A DNA stretch of 64,000 nt from Paraburkholderia sp. BL25I1N1 (GCF_003002025.1 NZ_PVZB01000028.1:59360-123359); one strand, 5' to 3'; positions 27,401 through 36,242 are shown, counted from the stretch's first letter. Translations and numbers: made by a program. Notes: a model not told the origin generated them from the sequence alone.

Positions 27401-28462
27401 ATGACTGTTGCGAATCCTGTTTCCTCCTCCCCTCAGACCTCACAGAGTCGACGCTCGCGACTCGCGGCGGCGGCCAATCCGGTGCTCGCCGGTCCCAGCA
27501 CGTCGGCGGTGGCCGTCGGCGAAGACAGCGGCGGCGATGTCGCATGCATCACGCTTGCCAATGCGCAACTGCGGCTCGACGTCGCGCCGACGCTCGGTGG
27601 CGGCGTCACTCGTTTCGACTGGCGTAACGACGGTGCGCTCACGCCGATCTTCCGCCGCTGCCGCCACGTCACGGCCGATACGCAACCGAATCAGTTGGCC
27701 TGTTATCCGCTGCTGCCGTATTCGAACCGCATCGGCGGCGGGCAATTCAATGTGGCGGGACGGCGGGTCGAGGTGCCGCGCAATCGCGCCGACGAACCCT
27801 TGCCAATTCACGGCGACGGTTGGCAATCGGTCTGGCAGGTCGCGGAGTCGGATCGTGAAAACGTCCGCCTCACGCTCGAGCGCCGCGACGGCAAGCCGTA
27901 CGCCTACCGTGCCACGCAAACTTATACGCTGGACGGCCCGACGCTCGTCGTCGCGCTCGAAATCGAAAATGCCGGCCGCGAGGCGCTGCCTTTCGGGCTG
28001 GGCGTGCATCCCTTCTTCGTGCGCGACGCGGACACCGAGTTGTCGGCTGCTGCCGGCGGCTTGTGGCTCTCCGGCGACGACTGGCTGCCGGTGCGGCATG
28101 TGCCGGCGCCGCCCGCCTGGCAATTCGGCGTGGCGTATCCGCTGCCGGAAACCATGGTCAATCACGCTTTTACCGGCTGGAGCGGGCAAGCGGCGGTCGT
28201 GTGGCCGAAGCGCCGCCTGTCGCTGAACATTGCCGCCGACACCGATTACTACGTGCTGTACACGCCGCCCGGCGAAGACTTTTTCTGCTTCGAACCGGTG
28301 GATCATCCGATCAACGCGATGAACCTGGTCGGCGGCGCGAGCGAAAACGGCATGACTTTGCTGGGACGTGGCGAGCGACTGACGCGCACGTTCCGCTTCA
28401 CCGTCGAACGCACAGGGTTGCGCTCGATGCCGGGCGCGCGCGGCTCGAAGCGGCGGCAGTAG
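27401..28462 (+). CDS. Aldose 1-epimerase (mutarotase)
   Basis: A 353-residue GalM-type protein. After a Ser/Ala-rich extension of about 45 residues, the galactose-mutarotase fold begins at ITLANAQLRLDVAPTLGGGV. LLPYSNRIGGGQF carries the substrate-binding Arg, LPIHGDG a catalytic His, and GLGVHPFF the second conserved His. It interconverts alpha and beta anomers so that the dehydrogenase gets its substrate. GGAG is 6 nt before the ATG at 27401; an ATG four codons upstream is less well placed. Confidence 0.88.
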   Translation: MTVANPVSSSPQTSQSRRSRLAAAANPVLAGPSTSAVAVGEDSGGDVACITLANAQLRLDVAPTLGGGVTRFDWRNDGALTPIFRRCRHVTADTQPNQLACYPLLPYSNRIGGGQFNVAGRRVEVPRNRADEPLPIHGDGWQSVWQVAESDRENVRLTLERRDGKPYAYRATQTYTLDGPTLVVALEIENAGREALPFGLGVHPFFVRDADTELSAAAGGLWLSGDDWLPVRHVPAPPAWQFGVAYPLPETMVNHAFTGWSGQAAVVWPKRRLSLNIAADTDYYVLYTPPGEDFFCFEPVDHPINAMNLVGGASENGMTLLGRGERLTRTFRFTVERTGLRSMPGARGSKRRQ

Positions 28463-28665
28463 CGAGCGAGGATAGCGCGACAGGGCGCACGTGTGCATAC
28501 CCTGATGCGCTGCGGACATCATCGGCTCGCACGGTTCTTCGCGAGCGCCTGGCCGATGAATGTGCGCACTCACGACGAATTGCGGCCGGTAGCCGCGCCT
28601 GTCAGCATCTGGCGCCGGACCGCCGCTGCCGCACGCTCCCGGCGCGGCCCGCCGCGCGGGACGGG

Positions 28666-28671
28666 TAAAAT
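28666..28671 (+). promoter_or_regulatory. Candidate -10 element for pyrF
   Basis: TAAAAT sits 39 bp before the pyrF ATG at the end of the 248-bp gap after the mutarotase gene. No clear -35 box. Confidence 0.4.
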
Positions 28672-28710
28672 ACGCGCCTCTTCCGTTTTCCTGCTTGCCG
28701 CGAGACCACC

Positions 28711-29526
28711 ATGCCCAACTTCATCCAGACACTCAACGACGCCTGGCAGCGCACCAACTCGCTGCTGTGCGTCGGCCTCGATCCCGAGCCGAGCAAATTC
28801 CCGGGCGCGCTCGCGGGCCGTCCCGAGGCGATCTTCGATTTCTGCCGCACGATCGTCGACGCGACCGCGCTGTATGCGTCGTCGTTTAAACCGCAGATTG
28901 CCTACTTCGCGGCGCATCGCGCGGAAGATCAGCTCGAGCAGCTGATCGCCCACATTCACGCGAACCATCCGGGCCGGCCCGTGATTCTGGACGCGAAGCG
29001 CGGCGACATCGGCAGCACCGCCGAACAATATGCGCGCGAGGCGTTCGAGCGCTATCAGGCGGACGCGGTGACGGTGAATCCGTACATGGGCTTCGACTCG
29101 ATCGAACCGTATCTGGAGCATGCAGGCAAGGGCGTGATCGTGCTGTGCCGCACGTCGAATCCGGGCGGCTCCGATCTGCAATTCCTGGAGACGGGCGGCC
29201 GTCCGCTATATCAGGTCGTCGCGCAACTGGCGGCCGAGAAATGGAATGCGAGCGGCCAACTGAGTCTGGTGGTCGGCGCGACTTTCCCGAAGGAAATCGA
29301 GGTGGTGCGCGGGATCGTCGGCGATATGCCGCTGCTGATTCCGGGCATCGGCGCGCAAGGCGGCGACGTGCAAGCGACCGTCAGCGCCGGCCGCACCGCG
29401 AACGGCACGGGCATGCTGATCAACTCGTCGCGCGCGATTATTTACGCGGGCAAGGGCGACGATTTCGCCGAAGCCGCGGCGAAGGCCGCGATGGAAACGC
29501 GGGATCGGATCAACGCGTTCCGGTAA
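28711..29526 (+). CDS. pyrF: Orotidine 5'-phosphate decarboxylase
   Basis: A 271-residue enzyme of the longer PyrF type found in Burkholderia and actinobacteria. It decarboxylates OMP to UMP, the last step of pyrimidine synthesis. The active site is ILDAKRGDIGSTAEQYA with Lys96 and the catalytic Asps. LCVGLDPEPSKFPG and VTVNPYMGFDSIEPYL are typical blocks, as is LLIPGIGAQGGDVQATV near the phosphate site. It converges with the cupin gene; only 8 bp separate them. Confidence 0.97.
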   Translation: MPNFIQTLNDAWQRTNSLLCVGLDPEPSKFPGALAGRPEAIFDFCRTIVDATALYASSFKPQIAYFAAHRAEDQLEQLIAHIHANHPGRPVILDAKRGDIGSTAEQYAREAFERYQADAVTVNPYMGFDSIEPYLEHAGKGVIVLCRTSNPGGSDLQFLETGGRPLYQVVAQLAAEKWNASGQLSLVVGATFPKEIEVVRGIVGDMPLLIPGIGAQGGDVQATVSAGRTANGTGMLINSSRAIIYAGKGDDFAEAAAKAAMETRDRINAFR

Positions 29527-29534
29527 ATCACGGG

Positions 29535-30077
29535 CTAGCGTTGTTCGGGTGCGCGTGGAGTTGAGTTTGGCCCCAGCCGCGCGATCAACGCGGCATGCTG
29601 TGAGTGCCGCGCTTTCAACGCGTCAACATCCGCCAGCTCGAATTCGCTGAATTCAAAACCCGGCGCCACCGTGCAACCCACCAGCGCGAAGGCCGCCGGG
29701 TCGGCGCATTCCGCCGCGAACCATAACCCTGCCGGCACTACCGCCTGAAACACGGCATCCGGATGCGTCAGCGCATTGCCCAGTTTATGCGTCACCAGCG
29801 CCCCCGTTTCGTCTAACACGTGGACGTTCAACGGCTCGCCCGCATAGAAATGCCAGACCTCGTCGGATTTGATCCGATGCCACGCCGAATGCGCGCCGTC
29901 GCACAGCAGGTAATAGATCGCCGTCGACGCGGAGCGCGTTTGCGCTGAGCCGCTCTCTCTGTCGCGGATCACACGCTCCACCGAGCGATACGTCTCGCTG
30001 AAAAATCCGCCTTCGGGATGCGGCTTGAGTTCGAGGCGGCGGATCAGTTCGTCTTTGATTGCGTGCGAATCAGGCAT
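29535..30077 (-). CDS. Cupin-fold protein of the DUF985 family
   Basis: A 180-residue protein. LKPHPEGGFFSETYRS, TAIYYLLCDGAHSAWHRIKSD and EVWHFYAGEPLNVHVLDE are typical of the DUF985/YML079-like cupins; VGCTVAPGFEFSEFEL ends the fold. Function is unknown; the family resembles sugar-isomerase-type cupins without proven activity. It is the last gene of a likely thiL-pgpA-cinA-cupin operon. Confidence 0.85.
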   Translation of the reverse strand: MPDSHAIKDELIRRLELKPHPEGGFFSETYRSVERVIRDRESGSAQTRSASTAIYYLLCDGAHSAWHRIKSDEVWHFYAGEPLNVHVLDETGALVTHKLGNALTHPDAVFQAVVPAGLWFAAECADPAAFALVGCTVAPGFEFSEFELADVDALKARHSQHAALIARLGPNSTPRAPEQR

Positions 30078-30100
30078 GGGCTTTCCGCTTCGAACAGAGG

Positions 30101-30601
30101 TTAGTGCTCGCGTTCGTCGAGCAAGGCTAGTACGCCGCGCAGCGCATGCGCGGCAGCCTGCACGCGAATCTTCTCGCGGTCGCCCTTGAAAATCTTCGTC
30201 TCCACCGACGTATGCAGCCGGTTGCTCCAGCCGAACGAGACCATGCCGACCGGTTTCGTCTCGGTGCCGCCGCCCGGCCCGGCCACCCCGGTAATCGACA
30301 GCGAGACCTGCGCGCGGCTGTTGCGCAGCGCGCCTTCGGCCATGGCGCGCGCCACCTGCTCGCTGACCGCGCCGTGTTTGTCGATCAGCTCGGCGGGCAC
30401 GCCGATCATCTCGCTCTTCGCCTGATTCGAATACGTGACGAAGCCGCGCTCGAACCAGCCGCTGCTGCCGGAAATATCGGTGATCGCGGTCGCCACCATG
30501 CCGCCCGTGCAGGACTCGGCGGTGACGAGCATGAGGCGCTCGTCGCGCAGACGGTTGCTCACGCGAATCGCGAGCTGATGAACGACGGAATCGGTAGGCA
30601 T
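30101..30601 (-). CDS. pncC: CinA-family nicotinamide-nucleotide amidohydrolase
   Basis: A 166-residue single-domain CinA C-terminal protein. LMLVTAESCTGGMVATAITD contains the catalytic Ser/Thr region, ERGFVTYSNQAKSEMIGV and SITGVAGPGGGTETKPVGMV are family signatures. PncC converts NMN to nicotinate mononucleotide, recycling NMN produced by DNA ligase. The frame continues upstream to 30667, but the ATG at 30601 gives the normal length. Confidence 0.92.
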   Translation of the reverse strand: MPTDSVVHQLAIRVSNRLRDERLMLVTAESCTGGMVATAITDISGSSGWFERGFVTYSNQAKSEMIGVPAELIDKHGAVSEQVARAMAEGALRNSRAQVSLSITGVAGPGGGTETKPVGMVSFGWSNRLHTSVETKIFKGDREKIRVQAAAHALRGVLALLDEREH

Positions 30602-30667
30602 GGCGTCAATCCGGAAAACGGGGGCTGGCGGTGAATGCACGGCGGCGCGGCGGCCGCCGGGCAGCAA

Positions 30668-31249
30668 TCAAACGGACATACGCCAGAGCGCAATCACGAG
30701 CAGCGTGAAAAACGCGGCAACCAGGTCATCGAACATGATGCCAAAGCCACCTTTCAGACGGCGATCGAAATAGCCGATGGGCGGCGGCTTCACCATGTCG
30801 AAAAAGCGGAACACGATGAACGCCCAGAACTGGCCGGTCAGCGTGACCGGCGTGACCATCAGCAGCACCAGCCAGAACGCGATGATTTCGTCCCACACGA
30901 CTGGCGACGGATCGTCGGTGCCGAGCTTCTTCGCGGTGAAGCCGCAAACCGCAATGCCGCCGAAGAAGCCGACGACGATCAGTACGGCCCACTCGATGAC
31001 CGTCAGATGGCGGCTGAGAACGGCGAACGAAGCCCACGCGAACAACGTGCCGATCGTGCCCGGCGCAATCGGCGACAAGCCGCTGCCAAACCCAAGCGAC
31101 AGAATGTGCAGCGGATGCGACAGCATGAAACGCGCTGTGGCGCGACGCGGCTGACGGCCAGGCGGGCGCTGATCGGGCGCGGGCGGGGGCGGGGAGGTCT
31201 CGGCGGCGATGAGTTTGTCGGCCGGGCCGAGCGGGGGATCAGTCTGCAT
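30668..31249 (-). CDS. pgpA: Phosphatidylglycerophosphatase A
   Basis: A 193-residue membrane protein. After a Pro-rich N-terminus of about 35 residues it has the PgpA pattern: LGFGSGLSPIAPGTIGTLFAW, DDPSPVVWDEIIAFWLVLL with catalytic acids, and FRFFDMVKPPPIGYFDRRLKGGFGIMFDD (quoted in part). It dephosphorylates PGP to phosphatidylglycerol. Its start overlaps the end of thiL by 11 bases, suggesting translational coupling. Confidence 0.95.
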   Translation of the reverse strand: MQTDPPLGPADKLIAAETSPPPPAPDQRPPGRQPRRATARFMLSHPLHILSLGFGSGLSPIAPGTIGTLFAWASFAVLSRHLTVIEWAVLIVVGFFGGIAVCGFTAKKLGTDDPSPVVWDEIIAFWLVLLMVTPVTLTGQFWAFIVFRFFDMVKPPPIGYFDRRLKGGFGIMFDDLVAAFFTLLVIALWRMSV

Positions 31250-32237
31250 GAAAGTGGTCGAAGCCTTGCAACGTCAGAGTGAGCGGCGCGCCGGCGGCGT
31301 CGTGCCAGCCGATCGCCGGGCGGTCGGGCGCCGTTTCGAGAGCGCTTATTGTACCGATGCGGGTGAGCTGAATCCCCACCTCGTGGCCGGCCTTGTCGAC
31401 CGCGGTGCGCGCTGCGACCGGCGCCGTGAAGCACAGCTCGTAGTCGTCGCCACCGGCGAGCGTGCAGCGTCGCTGGATGTCGGGGGCGAGGCGGCGCAGC
31501 GCATCTGAGCGCGGCACGGCGTCGACATCGACGGTGGCCCGCAGGTTCGAGCGTTCCAGAATGTGCAGCAGATCGCCGGCAAGGCCGTCCGAGAGGTCGA
31601 GCGCGGCGTGGGCAATGCCGCGCAACGCCATGCCGAGCGCGACGCGTGGCTCCGGTCGATCGAGGGCGCGGCGAAACGTCGCAGTGTCGCCGGCATTGGC
31701 GGACCATTCGCCGCGCTGTACGCCGAGGCCGGCGCGCGCGTCGCCGAGCGTGCCGGAGATCCAGATGTCGTCGCCCGGCTGCGCGGCGTCGCGGCGCAGC
31801 GCAGCGCGCGGCGGCACGCTGCCGAACACGGTGATGCACAGATTCAGCGGGCCGCCGGTCGTATCGCCACCGATCAGCTCGCATCCGTAGCGTTCGGCCA
31901 GCGCGAACAGCCCTTCGCTGAACGCGGCGAGCCAGGCTTCTTCTGCCTTGGGCAAGGCGAACGCCAGCGTGAACGCCTGCGGTTGCGCGCCCATCGCGGC
32001 GAGGTCCGACAGATTCACGGCGAGCGCTTTGTGACCGAGCGCCTCGGGATCGACATCGGCGAAAAAGTGGCGGCCTTCGACCAGCATGTCCGTCGATATC
32101 GCCAGCATTTCGCCGGCGCGCGGCGCGAGCAGCGCGCAGTCGTCGCCGATGCCGAGCGAGCCTGCGGCAACATCGGATGGCCGGGCAGCGGCGCGGCGGG
32201 CAAAGAAACGATCGATCAGCGAAAACTCTGAGAGCAT
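31239..32237 (-). CDS. thiL: Thiamine-monophosphate kinase
   Basis: A 332-residue enzyme that phosphorylates thiamine monophosphate to the diphosphate cofactor. SLGIGDDCALLAPRAGEML has the nucleotide/Mg-binding aspartates; LAVNLSDLAAMGAQPQAF and LIGGDTTGGPLNLCITVFG are AIR-synthase-superfamily signatures; HAALDLSDGLAGDLLHIL lies in the second half. It is the first gene of the operon with pgpA. Confidence 0.96.
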   Translation of the reverse strand: MLSEFSLIDRFFARRAAARPSDVAAGSLGIGDDCALLAPRAGEMLAISTDMLVEGRHFFADVDPEALGHKALAVNLSDLAAMGAQPQAFTLAFALPKAEEAWLAAFSEGLFALAERYGCELIGGDTTGGPLNLCITVFGSVPPRAALRRDAAQPGDDIWISGTLGDARAGLGVQRGEWSANAGDTATFRRALDRPEPRVALGMALRGIAHAALDLSDGLAGDLLHILERSNLRATVDVDAVPRSDALRRLAPDIQRRCTLAGGDDYELCFTAPVAARTAVDKAGHEVGIQLTRIGTISALETAPDRPAIGWHDAAGAPLTLTLQGFDHFHAD

Positions 32238-32513
32238 GGTGGCGATGGGTGGATGCGAGGGTGAACGCGCAGGTGAATGGTCAGGTGCCGTGAAGTTCGG
32301 CTAACGGCGCGCATTGTACGGAGCGAACGAAGGGTAAACCTTCGATCCGCCCGCAACTCCGATTCGGGTCGCGTTCCGCCCACAGCATGCCACGTCAGCC
32401 TTTCGCTATGTTTCAGTCGCGGCAGTTGTACCCGTATTGAAGGAATTGGGCCGGCAATTAGGGCTACAATGCCGTCGAACGTCTATTCTAATCCGCCCTC
32501 CGAAGCCCGCCTT

Positions 32514-34808
32514 ATGTCGACTCCCGTCAATAGCAAACTCCGCGAAGCCGCCCTCGATTACCACGAGTTCCCCACCCCCGGGAAGATCGCGATCGCCCCG
32601 ACCAAGCAGATGATCAACCAGCGCGACCTCGCGCTGGCGTACTCGCCCGGCGTCGCGTTCGCGTGTGAAGAAATCGTCGAAAACCCGTTGAACGCCGCGC
32701 GCTTCACCGCGCGCAGCAACCTGGTCGGCGTCGTCACGAACGGCACCGCGGTGCTGGGCCTCGGCAACATCGGGCCGCTCGCCTCGAAGCCGGTCATGGA
32801 GGGCAAGGCCGTCCTGTTCAAGAAGTTCGCCGGCATCGACGTGTTCGATATCGAGCTGAACGAGTCCGATCCGCACAAGCTGGTCGACGTGATCGCGGCG
32901 CTGGAGCCGACCTTCGGCGGCATCAACCTCGAAGACATCAAGGCGCCGGACTGCTTCATCGTCGAACGCGAATGCCGCAAGCGCATGAAGATTCCGGTCT
33001 TCCACGACGACCAGCACGGCACCGCGATCGTCGTGGCGGCGGCCATCACCAACGGTTTGAAGGTGGTCGGCAAGGACATCAAGGAGGTCAAGCTGGTCTC
33101 CTCGGGCGCGGGCGCGGCGGCGCTGGCCTGCCTGGATCTGCTGGTCGATATCGGCCTGCCGCTCGAAAACATCACCGTGACCGATCTGGCCGGCGTGGTC
33201 TACAAGGGTCGCGTCGAACTGATGGATCCGGACAAGGAGCGCTTCGCGCGTGAAACCGACGCGCGCACGCTCGCTGAAGCGATTGGCGGCGCGGACGTGT
33301 TCCTCGGTCTGTCGGCCGGTGGCGTGCTCAAGCAGGACATGGTCAAGCAGATGGCGGACAAGCCGCTGATTCTGGCGCTGGCCAACCCGACGCCGGAAAT
33401 CCTGCCGGAACTGGCGCTGGAAGTGCGTCCGGACGCCGTGCTGTGCACCGGCCGCACCGACTACCCGAACCAGGTGAACAACGTGCTGGTGTTCCCGTTC
33501 CTGTTCCGCGGCGCGCTGGACGCGGGCGCGACGACGGTGACGCGGGAAATGGAAATCGCGGCGGTCAACGCGATCGCCGAACTGGCGCGCCAGGAGCAGA
33601 GCGACATCGTCGCGACGGCGTACGGTATTCAGGACCTGTCGTTCGGTCCGGAATACCTGATTCCGAAGCCGTTCGATCCGCGTCTGATCGTCAAGGTCGC
33701 ACCGGCCGTGGCGAAGGCCGCGATGGATTCGGGCGTTGCCGAGCGTCCTATCGAGGACATGGAAGCCTACGAACAGCATCTGCAGCAGTTCGTGTATCAC
33801 AGCGGCACGACCATGAAGCCGATTTTCCAGCTCGCGCGTGGCGTCGAGCCGGAGAAAAAGCGCATTGTGTTCGCGGAAGGCGAAGAAGAGCGCGTGCTGC
33901 GCGCCATGCAGATCATCGTCGACGAAAAGCTGGCCAAGCCGATCCTGATCGGCCGTCCGGCGGTGATCGAGCAGCGTATTGCGCGCTACGGTCTGCGTCT
34001 TATCGCAGGGCAGGACTACACGGTCGTCAACACCGACCACGACGAGCGCTATCGCGATTTCTGGCAGGAATATCACAAGATGATGTCGCGCAAGGGCATC
34101 AGCGCGCAGATGGCGAAGCTCGAAATGCGCCGCCGCACCACGCTGATCGGCGCGATGCTGGTTGAAAAGGGCGAGGCCGACGGCATGATCTGCGGCACGG
34201 TGTCGACCACGCATCGCCACCTGCACTTCATCGATCAGGTGATCGGCAAGAAGGAAGGCGCGAAGGTCTACGCGGCGATGAACGCGCTGGTGCTGCCGAA
34301 CCGCCAGATTTTCCTGGTCGACACGCACGTGAACGTCGATCCGACGCCGGAGCAACTGGCCGAAATCACGATCATGGCGGCTGAAGAAGTTCGCCGTTTC
34401 GGCATCGAGCCGAAGATCGCGCTGCTGTCGCATTCGAACTTCGGCACGAGCAACGCGCCGACCGCACAGAAAATGCGCGACACGCTGGCGATCCTGCGCG
34501 AACGCGCGCCGGACCTGCAAGTGGACGGCGAAATGCACGGCGACATCGCGCTCGACGCGAATCTGCGCCGCGAAGTGATGCCCGACTCGACGCTCGAAGG
34601 CGACGCCAATCTGCTGGTGCTGCCGAACATCGACGCGGCCAACATCTCGTACAACCTGCTGAAGACCGCCGCGGGCAACAACATCGCGATTGGTCCGATG
34701 CTGCTGGGCGCGGCCAAGCCGGTGCACGTGCTGACGGCTTCGGCAACGGTGCGCCGGATCGTCAATATGACGGCGCTGCTGGTGGCGGATGTGATCGCGG
34801 CCCGTTAA
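32514..34808 (+). CDS. maeB: NADP-dependent malic enzyme with phosphotransacetylase-like domain
   Basis: A 764-residue two-domain protein. The N-terminal malic enzyme half (about 1-430) has LALAYSPGVAFACEEI, TNGTAVLGLGNIGPLASKPVMEGK (in part), PVFHDDQHGTAIVVAAAI and the NADP loop VSSGAGAAALACLDLL. The C-terminal half (from about 430) is PTA-like: KRIVFAEGEEERVLRAMQI and GPMLLGAAKPVHVL. Malic enzyme makes pyruvate and NADPH from malate; the PTA-like domain is usually regulatory, responding to acetyl-CoA. TACAAT at 32465-32470 may be its -10. An in-frame ATG at 32469 is less likely because it coincides with that box. Confidence 0.95.
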   Translation: MSTPVNSKLREAALDYHEFPTPGKIAIAPTKQMINQRDLALAYSPGVAFACEEIVENPLNAARFTARSNLVGVVTNGTAVLGLGNIGPLASKPVMEGKAVLFKKFAGIDVFDIELNESDPHKLVDVIAALEPTFGGINLEDIKAPDCFIVERECRKRMKIPVFHDDQHGTAIVVAAAITNGLKVVGKDIKEVKLVSSGAGAAALACLDLLVDIGLPLENITVTDLAGVVYKGRVELMDPDKERFARETDARTLAEAIGGADVFLGLSAGGVLKQDMVKQMADKPLILALANPTPEILPELALEVRPDAVLCTGRTDYPNQVNNVLVFPFLFRGALDAGATTVTREMEIAAVNAIAELARQEQSDIVATAYGIQDLSFGPEYLIPKPFDPRLIVKVAPAVAKAAMDSGVAERPIEDMEAYEQHLQQFVYHSGTTMKPIFQLARGVEPEKKRIVFAEGEEERVLRAMQIIVDEKLAKPILIGRPAVIEQRIARYGLRLIAGQDYTVVNTDHDERYRDFWQEYHKMMSRKGISAQMAKLEMRRRTTLIGAMLVEKGEADGMICGTVSTTHRHLHFIDQVIGKKEGAKVYAAMNALVLPNRQIFLVDTHVNVDPTPEQLAEITIMAAEEVRRFGIEPKIALLSHSNFGTSNAPTAQKMRDTLAILRERAPDLQVDGEMHGDIALDANLRREVMPDSTLEGDANLLVLPNIDAANISYNLLKTAAGNNIAIGPMLLGAAKPVHVLTASATVRRIVNMTALLVADVIAAR

Positions 34809-34855
34809 TCCACGATCCAGACGAAGCATGGCGCCGGTTTGAAGACCGTGCGCCA

Positions 34856-35065
34856 TGCAAAAAAAAGGCGCGCCCGCAACGGGCACGCCTTAGGGTGAAC
34901 AGGGGATTGCCACCCAGGAAAAACGGCAAGTCAGACATTCCGCCTCGGAACGCTAATGGGCGAATCGCCCTTGCCTCGGGAATCGAACTTTACTGACTGA
35001 CGCAAAGCGGCCCGGCATCCGCTCCCCACTTGCCTGCCTCCACCGCCATTCGCAACATTGAGATA
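34856..35065 (-). ncRNA. Candidate small RNA on the minus strand
   Basis: The minus strand has TTGACA at 35099-35094, a dyad symmetric site right behind it, and a strong intrinsic terminator ~200 nt downstream (34891-34859), with no open reading frame of note between. The middle part can form GGGCGATTCGCCC and other hairpins. This arrangement fits an independent ~200-nt transcript. No -10 box matches well (TAAACT is too far, AAGCTA is weak), and I do not recognise a known RNA family. Confidence 0.3.
34859..34891 (-). terminator. Intrinsic terminator, strongest on the minus strand
   Basis: A 10-bp stem (arms 34867-34876 and 34880-34889) with a 3-nt loop. Eight A residues at 34859-34866 become a T8 run on the minus strand; on the plus strand only TT follows. 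It may also help terminate maeB. Confidence 0.7.
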
Positions 35066-35068
35066 AAG

Positions 35069-35088
35069 TTTAGCTTGACTAAGCTAAA
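35069..35088. promoter_or_regulatory. Operator-like dyad TTTAGCTT-N4-AAGCTAAA
   Basis: A perfect 8-bp inverted repeat with a 4-nt spacer. It lies next to the minus-strand TTGACA and 160 bp upstream of the RNase gene, so it could be the binding site of a dimeric repressor. The regulator is not identified. Confidence 0.45.
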
Positions 35089-35248
35089 TATTCTGTCAAA
35101 AGTCGTCAAAGCCGCGCCGGTGGCCATTTCGCGCCCTATGTGAGGATTTCGCCGGCCCGGCGAGCGTTGATTCCGGGGGCCATTAGCGATACCCTTACGA
35201 CTTTCATGGTCGTCAAACTCGTGATCTAACAGCGGGGAACCCTGATAC

Positions 35249-35665
35249 ATGGCACGCAAGTGGCATCGCATGAAAGGCGTGCTGATCGGTGCTATTACGC
35301 TGTGCGTTTTATCCGGCCCCGTGCCTGGCGCGTTTGCGCGCGACTCCACGGCACCCGCTGACGCGAACGCGCAGTTGCAGGGCACCGTCGCGCTGGCGCA
35401 GTTGCCACGCGAAGCGGTCAATACATTGAACTTGATTGCCGCAGGCGGGCCTTACCCGTATGAGAAGGACGGCATCGTATTCGGCAATCGCGAACGGTTG
35501 CTGCCGGCCCATCGGCGCGGCTATTACCACGAATACACCGTTCCCACGCCTCGCTCACGTAATCGCGGGGCGCGTCGCATCGTCTGCGGAGGTCCGCTGA
35601 AGCGAACCGACAATTGTTACTACTCGGACGACCACTACACCAGTTTTAATCGTATTGTTGAATGA
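35249..35665 (+). CDS. Secreted guanyl-specific ribonuclease (N1/T1/barnase family)
   Basis: A 138-residue protein with an N-terminal signal peptide (GVLIGAITLCVLSGPVPGAFA). The mature region matches microbial RNases such as RNase Sa: IAAGGPYPYEKDGIVFGNRE, then YYHEYTV with Glu95, GARRIVCGG with Arg110, and DDHYTSFNRIV with His129, which correspond to the catalytic Glu, Arg and His. Two cysteines (113 and 123) could form a disulfide. It would cleave RNA after guanosine outside the cytoplasm. The barstar-like gene follows after 16 bp. Confidence 0.9.
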   Translation: MARKWHRMKGVLIGAITLCVLSGPVPGAFARDSTAPADANAQLQGTVALAQLPREAVNTLNLIAAGGPYPYEKDGIVFGNRERLLPAHRRGYYHEYTVPTPRSRNRGARRIVCGGPLKRTDNCYYSDDHYTSFNRIVE

Positions 35666-35681
35666 CATCGGGATGAACGGC

Positions 35682-36242
35682 ATGAGCGACAACGTCTACG
35701 CGCACGACTCCGGAGTCGCGACGGATCTTTTCGCGGCCGGCGACGGCAATTTGTTCCAACGCGTCATGCGGATGCGAGCCGGCGATCAGGGCCGCGAGAA
35801 CCAGAGCGAAGCAGGCACTGTGGTTTCATCGAACGAGGAGCCCATGAGTCTTTTCAAGACCGTACGACCCAACATCGTACAGTCGATCCGCGCGTTCCGC
35901 GTGCAGGATCTCGCGGACGAAGCCAACCGGCTCGGCCAGCATTTTCTCTATGCGTATTGCGCCAACGCGCAGTCCAAGCAGGAGGTGCTCGAAACTATCG
36001 CGACCTCGTTCCTGTTTCCGAAGCATTTCGGCAAGAATTACGACGCGCTCTACGACTGCCTGACCGATCTTGTCCAGAAAGCGGGTACGCAGCCGGGCTT
36101 TGTGATCGTGCTCGAACAGTTGCCGGTCGCCCAGAAGTTCGACAAGGAAGGGCGCGAGACGCTGCTGGACGTGTTCCGCGAAGCGGCGGAGTTCTGGGCC
36201 GAGCGGAAAGTGGCGTTCCGGGTGTTTTACTCGTTCGCCTGA
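35682..36242 (+). CDS. Barstar-family ribonuclease inhibitor
   Basis: A 186-residue cytoplasmic protein. The C-terminal 110 residues match barstar: HFLYAYCANAQSKQEVLETI, FPKHFGKNYDALYDCLTDL (the helix and loop that plug the RNase active site) and VIVLEQLPVAQKFDKEGRE. The N-terminal ~65 residues are extra. A start at 35844 (MSLFKTVRP, GAGGAG 3 nt upstream) gives 132 residues; I prefer 35682 because the codons between the two show normal GC3 bias. Barstar protects the producing cell from its RNase. Confidence 0.83.
   Translation: MSDNVYAHDSGVATDLFAAGDGNLFQRVMRMRAGDQGRENQSEAGTVVSSNEEPMSLFKTVRPNIVQSIRAFRVQDLADEANRLGQHFLYAYCANAQSKQEVLETIATSFLFPKHFGKNYDALYDCLTDLVQKAGTQPGFVIVLEQLPVAQKFDKEGRETLLDVFREAAEFWAERKVAFRVFYSFA

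Larger units (their letters stand above)
34809..35248. other. 440-bp gap between maeB and the RNase gene
   Basis: No protein gene is visible. It contains a terminator at 34859-34891, a possible minus-strand small RNA, two small hairpins (around 34936-34952 and 34959-34971, the latter GGGCGAATCGCCC) and a perfect 8-bp dyad at 35069-35088. Confidence 0.6.

Noticed and set aside
34960..35010. tRNA gene suggested by GTTCGATTCC on the minus strand
   Set aside because: The flanking bases do not form a T-stem and no acceptor or anticodon stem can be drawn.
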